Part shown: positions 33,907 to 42,831 of the stretch, piece after piece
How the letters are laid out: each line of letters begins with the position of its first letter
How positions within the stretch are numbered: the first letter of the stretch is position 1
Assembly: GCA_002788395.1 (NCBI GenBank)
Contig: PFRF01000056.1
Span: 1-45,925, forward strand
Length of the DNA stretch: 45,925 nucleotides
Reading direction: 5' to 3'
From: Candidatus Levybacteria bacterium CG_4_9_14_0_2_um_filter_35_21
GTDB lineage: Bacteria; Patescibacteriota; Microgenomatia; Levybacterales; UBA12049
The notes under the pieces: model-generated
What the model saw: the letters and a program-made list of their open reading frames with translations, nothing else
Told to the model about the DNA's origin: nothing
Databases searched by the model: none
Translations under genes and position numbers: made by a program

Positions 33907-35121
33907 AAACACTAAGATACCATTTAATATAATTAGGAAGCCATTTAAGTAATTTAAAATTTGACTTACCCTCTTCACGATCTCTCCAGACTGTTGGAAT
34001 TTCAGTAATTTTATATCCTAATTTATGTGCCTTCAACAATATCTCGAGTGAATACTCAAAACCGCTGGTACTTTCAATTTTTATATTTTTAAAAATTTCT
34101 TTTTTATACATCTTATAAGCGTTCGTTGGATCAAGAGTAGAAATTTTAAATATATAATGAAGTGTAAATCCTGCCGTTTTTGACAAAAAAGTTTTTAAAC
34201 GAGGTCCTCCAATTTTTCTTCCCTTTGGCATGTAACGAGAAGCACATATTACATCAAATCCTTCTTGTGATAATTTATACATTTGGTCAATTTGCGTAAT
34301 ATCATCCGATAAGTCTGCCATTAAAACCACAATTACTTCTCCTTTTGATTTTTTAAAACCTGTTCTAATGGCATTCATTACTCCTCTACCATTTCTTGAA
34401 TTATTTTTAATTAGGAAAATGTTTTTTAATTTATTGTTTTTAATGTAATTTGTAGCAATTATTACGGTTGGATCATTATCTAAATCGTATATTATGAGGA
34501 TTTCGCAAGACGTTTTTACTTCCTTCCCAACCTTTGCGCGCTCTTCTCCTATTCCAACACAATTGAATTGACGAACAATCGTATAGGGTAACTTATATTG
34601 TTCCCAAGCACCCTTAGCAAAATATTCACAGGCAAATTTTTGGAATCCATATGTCGACAAGGGTGGAGGTATTTTGGAGACCTCATCTTCTTTTGTCGGG
34701 AATTTATCCGTCAATTCATAAACCATACTCGAAGAAATTACGGTTATTTTTTTCAATTTTTTATTTAAAAATGCATCAATTGCGACGTCAAAAGTAGAAG
34801 CAATAATACGCTCGTTTTCTGCAATAAGATCATAAGCAAATTCATGAAAATAACTAATTCCACCGATTTTTGCCGCACCCGCAATTAGATGATCGCAATC
34901 TTTTAAGAGCTCTTTTAATAATTTTGTATTTTTTATGTCTCCCTTTACAAGGGAATAACGAGGATTTTTATCATAGCTCTTTTCGATTAACCCATATTTG
35001 GAAAAATTATCTATACCAATAACCGTATTTCCCCTCTTAAGTAATTCTTCTACAACATATCCGCCTATAAAGCCTGCAGATCCCGTAACGAGTATTTTTT
35101 GCCTGATTTTCCTTTATTCAT
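33893..35121 (-). pseudogene. NAD-dependent epimerase fused to a GT2 glycosyltransferase, frameshifted at its start
   Basis: The frame from about 35094 down reads KILVTGSAGFIGG (Rossmann GxxGxxG) through SSMVYEL and STYGFQK (YxxxK catalytic pair) to about residue 200 of an extended SDR epimerase/dehydratase. It then passes without a stop into a DPM1-like GT2 glycosyltransferase (EILIIYDLDNDPT, MADLSDD, DPTNAYKMY, TVWRDREEGKS). The epimerase lacks its C-terminal third and the transferase its first strand, as if a deletion had joined two neighbouring genes. The only ATG that fits (35121) is out of frame by one base at an A6 run (35095-35100 on plus); with A7 it would read MNKGKSGKKILVTG. Internal re-initiation at the TTG at 34756 would lose the Rossmann motif. 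The remaining transferase part looks intact. Confidence 0.75.
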
Positions 35122-35258
35122 AGCCCCTTACTAAATATTGATTTTAAGATTGGTATAGTCTAAGATCTTTATGTCAATAAATCAAGCTATAAAGGTAGTC
35201 TTTTAGACATAAGCTTATTGAAAAATCATCAGAAAACGCTCATACTTTATTTTATACA

Positions 35259-36752
35259 ATGACCAGTTTTTTTCAAAAAATTTTTTCTCGTTATCCCGTA
35301 AAAACAACCAGAGTTTTAGAAATAATTCCGGGATTTTTGTCGTGGACACTTATCCTTTTCCCTGTCTGGGGATCACTTCTTATTCCCTACACTGTTGCCT
35401 ATTTTATTCTTTTTTATGACGTTTATTGGTTTTACAAGTCCTTTTCCCTAGTAATTAACTCTTATATTGCTACTAATAAAATAAAAGAGGCAGAACAAAT
35501 AAATTGGCTTAAAAAAGCAGTTGAATTTGAAAACTTTAATAAAATTTCACACGTAGTTGTAATTCCGAATTATAGAGAAACCTTAAATAAACTTAGAGAA
35601 ACTCTAGCTGCAATTTCCGAGCAGACTTTCCCAACAGAAAAAATTTTTATAGTATTGGGAATGGAAGAACGAGAGAAAAATATTAAGGAAAAAGCAAATA
35701 TTTTAATAAATGAGTTTAAAGATAAATTCGGCGATGTTATCGCAACTTATCATCCGGATATCGAGGGCGAAGTTAAAGGCAAATCTTCCAATGAGGCATA
35801 CGCGGGAAAATACGCTTACAAAAAATTAGTTGAGGAAAAGGTTATAGAAATTGATTATGCAACGATTTCTTCCGTTGATGCAGATTCAATTTTTGATAAA
35901 CAATATTTTGCCTACTTAGCTTATTTATTCTTAAAAGACGACAAACCTTACAATAAATTTTGGCAATCTGCCGGAGTTTTTTATAATAACTTTTGGAAAG
36001 TTCCCGCTCCTGTAAGAGTAATTTCTTTTTTTGGTAGTCTTTGGAGAATAGCTGTTTTGGTTCAGAAGGACCGTTTAGTTGCGCATTCCACATATTCACT
36101 CTCTTTTAGAATGCTTCATGAAATCGGCTATTGGGACGTGGACGTAATACCTGAAGATTATAGAGTATTCTATAAAGCATTTTATATGCGTAAAGGGGAA
36201 CTTTGGGTGGAGCCAATTTTTTTAAAGACTTCTATGGATTCTCCGCTTGCCTCGACTTACCTGAAAACTTTAAAGACAAAATATGAACAAGAAGAACGCT
36301 GGTCTTGGGGAGTATCGGATAATCCCGTTTTTATAAAATGGTGGCTGACCGTACCTGATGTCCCTTTTGTCAGAAAAACAATGATGCTTTACCATGTCCT
36401 ACTGGATCACTTACTTTGGCCCGTTAACTGGTTTATTATTACTATTGCTGCAAACGTAATGCCCTTTATAAATCCTATTTTTTCCAGAACTGCTCTTGGA
36501 TACAATCTTCCCAAACTTGCCGGATTTATTCTAACTTTCTGTTTATTTGCTCTTCTTGCTATGATTGTAATAGATTTTAAAAATAGACCAAAAAAATATT
36601 CTGCTTCTATGACAAGACAATTTTTATTTCCGCTTGAATTTATGCTTTTACCCATTGCCGGATTTTTTCTCTCCACACTACCTGCAATAATTTCCCATAC
36701 TAAACTTATGCTTGGAAAAAGGTTAGAATATAAGGTAACAGAAAAAATATGA
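35259..36752 (+). CDS. Processive-type GT2 glycosyltransferase, membrane
   Basis: 497 residues. Two N-terminal membrane helices (about 22-60) are followed by a GT-A catalytic domain (about 95-350) with DAD (207-209), PED (298-300) and QEERW (344-348). That is the D,D,D,QxxRW pattern of cellulose-synthase/hyaluronan-synthase-like enzymes. Four or so C-terminal membrane helices follow (about 380-480). Such enzymes polymerise or transfer sugars from nucleotide-sugar donors at the inner face of the membrane. It heads a five-gene glycan operon and overlaps the next gene by 4 bp (ATGA). Sugar specificity cannot be told. Confidence 0.88.
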   Translation: MTSFFQKIFSRYPVKTTRVLEIIPGFLSWTLILFPVWGSLLIPYTVAYFILFYDVYWFYKSFSLVINSYIATNKIKEAEQINWLKKAVEFENFNKISHVVVIPNYRETLNKLRETLAAISEQTFPTEKIFIVLGMEEREKNIKEKANILINEFKDKFGDVIATYHPDIEGEVKGKSSNEAYAGKYAYKKLVEEKVIEIDYATISSVDADSIFDKQYFAYLAYLFLKDDKPYNKFWQSAGVFYNNFWKVPAPVRVISFFGSLWRIAVLVQKDRLVAHSTYSLSFRMLHEIGYWDVDVIPEDYRVFYKAFYMRKGELWVEPIFLKTSMDSPLASTYLKTLKTKYEQEERWSWGVSDNPVFIKWWLTVPDVPFVRKTMMLYHVLLDHLLWPVNWFIITIAANVMPFINPIFSRTALGYNLPKLAGFILTFCLFALLAMIVIDFKNRPKKYSASMTRQFLFPLEFMLLPIAGFFLSTLPAIISHTKLMLGKRLEYKVTEKI

Positions 36753-38221
36753 GAGTATTAAAAAAACTTGAAAAAAAATTTGGGACATGGTTTTTAATTT
36801 TTGTTTCGTTTATCTTTTTTGTATTTCGTCTCCCATCTCTTTTTGAACCATATTGGTATGGAGACGAAGGCATTTATCAAACACTTGGCATTGGCATAAA
36901 TCACGGCAGACTTTTATATAGAGATATTTTCGACAATAAACCTCCTCTTCTTTATCTTCTTTACAGCTTTTTTAGTTCCGATCAGTTCATGGTTAGATTG
37001 GCAAACCTTTTTTTTGGAATTCTGGCGGTAATTATTTTCTTTATTTTAGTAAATAAACTCTTTAAAAGTAAACTATCCGTATATTCATCTACCGGATTCT
37101 TTGCTTTTTTACTTGCCATTCCTTTACTTGAGGGGAATATCGCAAATGCCGAAAATTTTATGCTTTTCCCTTTAATTCTGGCCGGGTATTTAATTTTTTC
37201 TGCCTGTCAAAAATTAAATTATAAAGTTTTTTTTGTTTCAGGACTTTTAGTTGGAATTGCATTTCTTTTTAAAATCGTTGCTATTTTTGATTTTGCAGCA
37301 TTTTTTGTTTTTTTACTTTTTTCGGATATTAATTTTAGATTTTCCAAATTAATAAACAAAAAATATCTTATTTGTCTTTTAGACAAAGCTTTCCTTTTTA
37401 TTCTTGCCTTTTTAGTTCCCATTTCTCTGACTATTTTATTTTTTTATATTTCAGGTGGATTTTCCTACTTTTTAAAAGCAACTCTTTTTTCTAATGTTGG
37501 ATATGTTGGATATGGCAATCGTTTTATAATTCCACAGGGACTTTTGATCCTAAAGCTTTTAATACTCGCTTTTTTTTCTTTTTTTGTTTTTGCAAAAAGA
37601 AAAAGTTTAGAACTGGAGGGGGTATTTATTTTTCTTTGGCTTGGATTTTCTTTATTTAATGCTTTCTTCTCTCAACGACCTTATACACATTATCTTTTAG
37701 TTTTACTACCAAGTTTTTCTCTTTTGATCGGATTTATTTTTACTAATAAAAAATGGCGGAATTCTTCTACTGTTCTTCTTTTGCTAATTGCCTACCTTGT
37801 ATTTAATAATTTTTATCTTTTTAATAAAGTCGTACCTTACTATGAAAACTTTCTAAATTTTGCTGATGGAAAAAAGAGCTTAAGCGCATATCAGGGATTC
37901 TTTGATAGAAGAACCCCAATAGATTATCAGATTGCAGATTATCTTAGACCAAGATTAAAAGAAAATGACAATGTTTTTATTTGGGGTAATAACGCTCAAG
38001 TTTATAAATTATTAGAAAAATTACCACCCGGAAGATATGCTGCTGCATATCATATCTCTAACTATAAAGATGGCATGGATGATACAGCCGGAGGGCTTGC
38101 GAAAAATAAGCCTAAATTTATTATTTTAATGCCAAATGTAAAAGCATATCCTTTTTTACTTTCGGACTTTAAGCAGAGTATTATACTTTACGACGTCTCT
38201 ATCTATGAAAAGATTTTTTAA
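36749..38221 (+). CDS. GT39/ArnT-like polyprenyl-phosphate-dependent glycosyltransferase
   Basis: 490 residues, with about ten membrane segments. The first outer loop has the acidic motif YGDEGIYQT and DNKPPLLYLLY, the arrangement seen in PMT/ArnT-type GT-C enzymes, where the Asp-Glu pair binds metal and acceptor. The C-terminal 100 residues form a soluble domain (DNVFIWGNNAQVYKLL). Such enzymes use lipid-linked sugars on the outer face of the membrane. It overlaps the genes on both sides and so belongs to the glycan operon. Substrates are unknown. Confidence 0.82.
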   Translation: MRVLKKLEKKFGTWFLIFVSFIFFVFRLPSLFEPYWYGDEGIYQTLGIGINHGRLLYRDIFDNKPPLLYLLYSFFSSDQFMVRLANLFFGILAVIIFFILVNKLFKSKLSVYSSTGFFAFLLAIPLLEGNIANAENFMLFPLILAGYLIFSACQKLNYKVFFVSGLLVGIAFLFKIVAIFDFAAFFVFLLFSDINFRFSKLINKKYLICLLDKAFLFILAFLVPISLTILFFYISGGFSYFLKATLFSNVGYVGYGNRFIIPQGLLILKLLILAFFSFFVFAKRKSLELEGVFIFLWLGFSLFNAFFSQRPYTHYLLVLLPSFSLLIGFIFTNKKWRNSSTVLLLLIAYLVFNNFYLFNKVVPYYENFLNFADGKKSLSAYQGFFDRRTPIDYQIADYLRPRLKENDNVFIWGNNAQVYKLLEKLPPGRYAAAYHISNYKDGMDDTAGGLAKNKPKFIILMPNVKAYPFLLSDFKQSIILYDVSIYEKIF

Positions 38222-38558
38222 AGACATAGTGTCTGATAATATAACACAAAAGGGTTTTTCTGCTTGCTTTATAATTATTTTATTATCGTTTATATATGCT
38301 GTTTTTTATTTTTACAGCTTGCCACCACTTCTTCCCCTTTTTAATCAACTGCCTTGGGGAGAGCAAAGACTTGTGAATACAACAGGAATTTTTATTCCTC
38401 CAATTATAGCTTTTTTAATTTTAACAATAAATTTAATTTTTTCCTCTTTGGTTTATAAAAAAGCCCCCTTGCTTTCCAGAATACTGGCGGTTACAAGTCT
38501 TTTAATATCCGTGCTTACTTTTCTTTTTGTAATTAGAACTGTTCAGGCTGTTTTATAA
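38205..38558 (+). CDS. Small DUF1648-like membrane protein
   Basis: 117 residues with three membrane segments (about 18-40, 62-85 and 92-115). The first loop reads SLPPLLPLFNQLPWGEQRL, which resembles the DUF1648 pattern of a proline-rich loop after the first helix. It overlaps the preceding glycosyltransferase by 17 bp and precedes the WecA-like gene by 1 bp. The function is unknown. Confidence 0.6.
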   Translation: MKRFFKDIVSDNITQKGFSACFIIILLSFIYAVFYFYSLPPLLPLFNQLPWGEQRLVNTTGIFIPPIIAFLILTINLIFSSLVYKKAPLLSRILAVTSLLISVLTFLFVIRTVQAVL

Positions 38559-38559
38559 A

Positions 38560-39627
38560 ATGTTTAATTTCTCCACAACTATAATTTTGCCATTTTTTAT
38601 TGCCTTTATATTGACCGTAATTGCTACTCCAATTTCTTTAATTTTTATTAAAAAAGCAGGTCTTATCGATGATCCAAAAAAACGTCATCATCCCGCTACA
38701 CTTCATACTAGACCAATTCCAAGAAGTGGTGGAATTCCTTTTTTTCTAGGTATTGCAATAACGGGGATTATTTTTTTACCTGTAGAAAAAATAACCGTTG
38801 CTTTATTTATCGCCGGACTTATTTCTCTAACTATCGGTGTTTTAGATGATAAGTATGATATTTCACCGTACTTTAGATTTTTAATAAATATTATTTCTGC
38901 TTCTATTGTTGTTTACGCCGGCGCAAATATTCCTTTTATTACAAATCCTTTCGGAGGAATTCTTTATTTAAATGCATTAAAATTGTCTTTTCTTCCGGTC
39001 GGAGTTCCTTTCTTCTTTTCTTATGCGATTGCCATACTTTGGATCGTCTGGATTATGAATATGCTAAATTGGAGCAAAGGCGTAGACGGACAAATGCCCG
39101 GAATCATTGCAATTTCTGCCATTGTAATCGGCATTTTAAGTTTACGTTTCCCCGTAATTGATCATTATAGCTTAATAAGTGCAAAGCTGTCTTTTATGAT
39201 CGCAGGTGCAGCAATTGGTTTCTTACTTTTTAATTTTTATCCCGCTAAGATTTTTCCCGGATATGGAGCAACCTCTATATATCTTTTATTAAGCGTTGTT
39301 TCTATTTTAGCAAGTACAAAACTTGCAACGGCAATTTTGGTAATGGGTGTTCCAATCGTAGATGGAATTTTTACCATAACCAGAAGAGTTCTTTCCGGAA
39401 AATCTCCCTTCTGGCACGATAAAAAACACTTGCATCATCTCTTATTGAAAAGGGGTTATGGACACAGAAAAATAGCATTGTTTTATTGGTTAATTTCTGC
39501 TATATTAGGGTCGCTTGCCCTAGTTCTATCTAGTAAGGGCAAATTGTTTGCTATTGTTATGGTTGCAATAGTTGTAAGTGGAATAATATTGTTCCTACAA
39601 TTAACAATAGAGGATCCAGATGATTAG
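38560..39627 (+). CDS. WecA/TagO-like polyprenyl-phosphate sugar-1-phosphate transferase
   Basis: 355 residues with about ten membrane segments. Family motifs are GLIDDPKKRHHPATLHTRPI, then PRSGGIP, VLDDKYDISP, NMLNWSKGVDGQMPG and a closing HLHHLLLKRGYGHRK (the HxHH-type loop). The enzyme moves a sugar-1-phosphate, often GlcNAc-1-P, from UDP to undecaprenyl phosphate and starts a lipid-linked glycan. Length and motifs are normal. It overlaps the UbiA-family gene by 8 bp. Whether it is WecA-, TagO- or MraY-like in sugar use cannot be told; MraY is less likely from the HLHH loop. Confidence 0.92.
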   Translation: MFNFSTTIILPFFIAFILTVIATPISLIFIKKAGLIDDPKKRHHPATLHTRPIPRSGGIPFFLGIAITGIIFLPVEKITVALFIAGLISLTIGVLDDKYDISPYFRFLINIISASIVVYAGANIPFITNPFGGILYLNALKLSFLPVGVPFFFSYAIAILWIVWIMNMLNWSKGVDGQMPGIIAISAIVIGILSLRFPVIDHYSLISAKLSFMIAGAAIGFLLFNFYPAKIFPGYGATSIYLLLSVVSILASTKLATAILVMGVPIVDGIFTITRRVLSGKSPFWHDKKHLHHLLLKRGYGHRKIALFYWLISAILGSLALVLSSKGKLFAIVMVAIVVSGIILFLQLTIEDPDD

Positions 39628-40564
39628 ATTTGCTTTCGAGGTCTTTAGACTACTTCGTCCCAGGCAATGGATAAAGAATTTCGCACTCTTTGCTGCAATT
39701 CTTTTTGCGGGAGAATTGTTTGATCAGCTAATTTTTGAAAAAGTTTTTGTAGCATTTTTTGTTTTTTGCGGCTTATCTTCGGCAACCTACATAGTTAATG
39801 ATCTATTTGATATTAAAAAAGACAGGATGCATCCGTTTAAACGATTTAGACCGTTGGCGGGCAATAAAATTTCCGTTAGTGCTGCCATTCTAACTGCTGC
39901 TATTTTAATTTTTATTTCACTCTTTGTCAGCACAACTATAACTCCGGCATTTTTTATAATTTGTCTGGTCTATTTGTCCATCCAATTTCTTTATTCGCTT
40001 TTCCTTAAGTCACTTGCTGTTGTTGATATTCTAGCAATTGCAACAGGATATATACTTAGAGTATACGCAGGAGAATTTGCCAGCGGATTTCATATCTCGG
40101 TTTGGCTTTTATTAACAACAATCTCTATTTCTTTATTTCTTGCAATTGGAAAAAGGCGCTCGGAGCTTACCCTTTTGTCTGCAAACAAAAAGAACCTTAT
40201 TCAAGAAACCAGAGAGTCACTGTCTCGTTATTCCGAACGATTACTGGATGTTTATGCATCAATCTTTGCAACTTCAACTTTTATTACCTATTCTCTTTTT
40301 ACGTTTTTGGAAAACCCAAGAGGGATTAAGATTAGCCTTGGAGTTTTGATGCCAGAATTTCTACCAACTTTTTTTCAAAGAAAATGGCTCATGATAACTA
40401 TATTACCCGTTGTTTACGGGCTTATGAGATACCTTCAGGACATTTATGAAAAAAACGAAGGAGAAAGCCCTGAAAGAGTACTTCTATCTGATAGACCACT
40501 CCTTATAACAGTTGTTTTATGGGTAATAATGGTTATTCTTATAATTTATTTTATCGGTCCTTAA
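39620..40564 (+). CDS. UbiA-family decaprenyl-phosphate phosphoribosyltransferase-like enzyme
   Basis: 314 residues with about nine membrane helices. It begins LLRPRQWIKN and has the first Asp-rich motif ND-LF-D-IKK-D (60-68) and AIGKRRSEL, then YSERLLDVYASIFATSTFI. This resembles the polyprenyl-phosphate 5-phosphoribosyltransferases (Rv3806c type), the first step to polyprenyl-phosphate arabinose or ribose. The phosphatase and the DprE1/E2 epimerases are not in the window. Together with the WecA-like and GT genes it points to a pentose-containing surface glycan, which is an inference. Confidence 0.85.
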   Translation: MIRFAFEVFRLLRPRQWIKNFALFAAILFAGELFDQLIFEKVFVAFFVFCGLSSATYIVNDLFDIKKDRMHPFKRFRPLAGNKISVSAAILTAAILIFISLFVSTTITPAFFIICLVYLSIQFLYSLFLKSLAVVDILAIATGYILRVYAGEFASGFHISVWLLLTTISISLFLAIGKRRSELTLLSANKKNLIQETRESLSRYSERLLDVYASIFATSTFITYSLFTFLENPRGIKISLGVLMPEFLPTFFQRKWLMITILPVVYGLMRYLQDIYEKNEGESPERVLLSDRPLLITVVLWVIMVILIIYFIGP

Positions 40565-40568
40565 TCAA

Positions 40569-40955
40569 CTAATCTTCGAGAAAAATAATTATTAATTTTA
40601 TATCTCTATTGTTGGTTTTACTCCAATAGCGTTGGATACCATATTTAGGAATATTTTCTTTATAATGAGTAAATGAATGATAGCTTTTTATCCCATCCTC
40701 TATTGTTTCTCCGCCTGAACGCACATTCTCAACCCCTTCTGTTTCTAACATAGTTAGAACATCCGGATAGTGATGAATATAGAGCACATTTGTGATTGTT
40801 TTTTCTCCAGTATCTTCATTTACAAAATGAATAGTATCTCCTGCTTTCATTTTGTGATATAGAGTAGTATGTCGAAAAACCCGACCTTCTACTTTTTTCT
40901 TGCCATTTTTAATGGCCTTCCACGACCTCTCGGGAAGATGTAATAGATAATGCAT
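40569..40955 (-). CDS. ASCH-domain (PUA-like) protein
   Basis: 128 residues. The pattern W-K-A-I-x-NGKKKVEGRV, KAGDTIHFVNEDTGE and a C-terminal YGIQRYW matches ASCH-type beta-barrels, which are thought to bind RNA or modified nucleotides. It is convergent with the UbiA-family gene (4 bp apart) and lies next to the decayed second IS. A role in RNA or nucleotide metabolism is known only for some members. Confidence 0.75.
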   Translation of the reverse strand: MHYLLHLPERSWKAIKNGKKKVEGRVFRHTTLYHKMKAGDTIHFVNEDTGEKTITNVLYIHHYPDVLTMLETEGVENVRSGGETIEDGIKSYHSFTHYKENIPKYGIQRYWSKTNNRDIKLIIIFLED

Positions 40956-40981
40956 GTAGATATTGTATCAAGAGGTCCGAA

Positions 40982-42045
40982 TCCTCTACTGGGTTGTATG
41001 CGTCACGCACTTTTCGGACTTTTGGATTGTATAAAGTTCATAGGCGACATGTATTTAAGTGATGCATGTGGCCTCTGGTAGTTGTACCAGTATAGATACT
41101 TTGTAAGCTCTTTTGCAAATGCTTTGTGATCATAGTAAATTTCATCATTTCTTAAGATAAATTCTTCCTGTATGGTTCTATTAAATCTCTCTATGAAAGC
41201 ATTGATCTTTGGCATTCTGGGATAGATAAATTGGTGCTTAATTCCTTGTTCTTCCAGATACATGTGGAATGACTTGAGAAACTCCGACCCATTGTCTGTC
41301 TGTACTGTATGAATGGAGGTTGATGTTAATTGCTGAAATTGCTTGAATACTTCTCTTGCTGTTGCTGATGAGAGGTTTTGTACATAAACAAATACTTCTC
41401 GTAATTAATATATACGACAATTGAATCCATTTGGATAAACCCGGGAGTTGTTACTCTTGGTGATTTACGTGTTCTTAGCTTTTTGAACTTGTTTGCCTGT
41501 TTTTTTGCATATACTTTCTTCTCAAATGTCAGATGTCTTCTCTTAATAACCTTCCCGATCGTACTTGTCGCAAGGGTTTTAATATCAAGTTCTTTTGCAT
41601 ATGCATCAACGAATGGTTTGAGCATGCTTTTACCAATGTTTCCATGCTCTTTTCTCATCTCCTTAATGAAGGCGATAATTCTCCAGTCTGTTTCCATCCT
41701 TCTTACATGAAGAGGTCTGGTTTGGTGAGGTACTAAACTAATGATTCGTCTCCCGGATCTCTCATAAAGGATCTTCCAATCATAGAAGGTGCTTCTTTTT
41801 ACCTTGAATGCATCAAGAGTTCCCCGCAAACCATATTTGTAGTAGTGGTTGATTACATGAATACGAAATCCTGCTACGTCTGATATCTCTAGAGCTAATC
41901 CATCCTGCATCATTTTCATCAGGATATGATAACCCTTTTTAGAGTATTTCGGTCGAAAGTATCTTACCCGCTTAAAATCACTCGGCATACATTTCTTTTC
42001 CTTAATCGTCCGAAATGTATCGTGACTTATTCATGGGTCGCGAGG
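40982..42045 (-). mobile_element. Second decayed insertion sequence
   Basis: About 1.06 kb. The ends are imperfectly inverted: the left reads TCCTC...GTCACGCACTTTTCGGAC (40982-41019), and the right, read inward, reads TCCTC...GTCACGATACATTTCGGAC (42008-42045). It encloses a broken integrase-type transposase unrelated in detail to the first IS. No clear target-site duplication is visible. Confidence 0.75.
41003..41988 (-). pseudogene. Integrase-type (DDE) transposase, frameshifted and internally deleted
   Basis: The first frame (start 41988) gives an N-terminal helix-turn-helix region (YKYGLRGTLDAFKVKRSTFY) and the start of the catalytic core (FIQMDSIVVYINYEK). It then leaves the family pattern. 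A second frame continues VFVYVQNLSSATAREVFKQF...HTVQTDNGSEF and MYLEEQGIKHQFIYPRMPKI NAFIERFNRT to the stop at 41003. The three acidic catalytic residues are present, but about 20 residues between the first strand and VFVYVQN are missing and the frame changes there. The copy is non-functional. It belongs to the IS3/IS481-like integrase-core group. Confidence 0.85.
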
Positions 42046-42080
42046 ACTATCCTTTTTTCACGTATTGGGAGCTGATCTAA
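42041..42080 (-). pseudogene. 3' remnant resembling the PEGA-SH3 gene
   Basis: Reading ISSQYVKKG followed by TAG (42047-42076), this piece matches the last residues of the SH3 protein at 42832 (ISSQYAKKE). At DNA level about 38 bp (from CGAGGACTAT) are close to 42827-42864, including the bases after the stop. The rest of the gene is absent. It abuts the right end of the second IS. Confidence 0.5.
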
Positions 42081-42188
42081 TTACTCGCTAATCGACTTTA
42101 TTTTACAGATTATTAAGTTTACCGTCTGGTAAAAATATTCCGGAAAAAACATTTAGATAGAACAACATTCAGTAATCCATTAACCACT

Positions 42189-42220
42189 AACACTCTAATG
42201 ATACGTATCATTAGAGTGTT
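42189..42220. repeat. Type-B palindrome downstream of the second TrpR-like gene
   Basis: A perfect 32-bp palindrome with half-site AACACTCTAATGATAC. The core AATGAT-ACGT-ATCATT has the same inner hexamers and 4-nt spacing as the type-A palindromes but different outer bases. It lies 46 bp after the stop of the TrpR-like gene. Confidence 0.9.
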
Positions 42221-42266
42221 AAAAATAATTTTTAATTGAACTAATAACTATAAACAAACTTAAAAA

Positions 42267-42710
42267 TTAGAAAGGTTTTTTGTTTTTTCTTTTTTTATAC
42301 TCGTGCTCTTTCCGCCAATACGACCAATCGTGTCCTTTTAAAGGAGGAACATCTGTTAATTTCGTTTCTATCTTTTGCCAGAATTCATTCATTTTTTCAT
42401 CACGCAGAATCTTTTCAACGATTTTTCTGTAGCCTTTGTCCGAGTATTTTAAATTTAAACTAACATTGGAAATTGTACTTGGGGTAACTCTGAGCATTTG
42501 TCTTATTGATGGATATGAATAACCCTTTGCTAAAAGTACAGCAATGGAAATTCTTTTTGCCAACATTATTTTTTCTACCGGAGAAAGAAACTCTTCAAGA
42601 AAATTCTCAATATCCTCGGAATCTCTTAAAGCAGAAATAGTATTTTTAAACACTTCAAATATTCTTTTTTCTACATCTTTATGGACCGGATAACGAGAGA
42701 CTTGAGCCAT
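42267..42710 (-). CDS. TrpR/YerC-like DNA-binding regulator, paralog 2
   Basis: 147 residues. It aligns with paralog 1 through FLSPVEKIMLAKRISIAVLL, KGYSYPSIRQML, the recognition helix RVTPSTISNVSLNLK and KGYRKIVEKIL. The recognition helices differ (TPSTISN against SRPTIMT), as would be expected if they read different operators. The Lys/Arg-rich tail ends EYKKRKNKKPF. Upstream, an imperfect type-B palindrome lies between TTGACA and the ATG; downstream lies a perfect one. Autoregulation is a strong inference. The ligand and other targets are unknown. Confidence 0.85.
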   Translation of the reverse strand: MAQVSRYPVHKDVEKRIFEVFKNTISALRDSEDIENFLEEFLSPVEKIMLAKRISIAVLLAKGYSYPSIRQMLRVTPSTISNVSLNLKYSDKGYRKIVEKILRDEKMNEFWQKIETKLTDVPPLKGHDWSYWRKEHEYKKRKNKKPF

Positions 42711-42745
42711 ATCACTATGATGATAAGTATCATTAGAGTTGTCAA
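42711..42745 (-). promoter_or_regulatory. Promoter and imperfect type-B operator of the second TrpR-like gene
   Basis: On the minus strand TTGACA (42740-42745) is followed by ACTCTAATGATA-CT-TATCATCATAGT (42714-42739), an imperfect palindrome with two mismatches against the arms at 42189-42220. A weak -10 box CATCAT lies at 17-nt spacing and ends 6 nt before the ATG at 42710. The operator covers spacer and -10, and the transcript would be leaderless. Confidence 0.7.
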
Positions 42746-42831
42746 GATAAATAAATTAATTTTGCATTTATGATTTCTAAAACCTTTGAGGCATTGTTTA
42801 TAACTCCAGTTTTTAGGGGTCTGTCCGAGGA

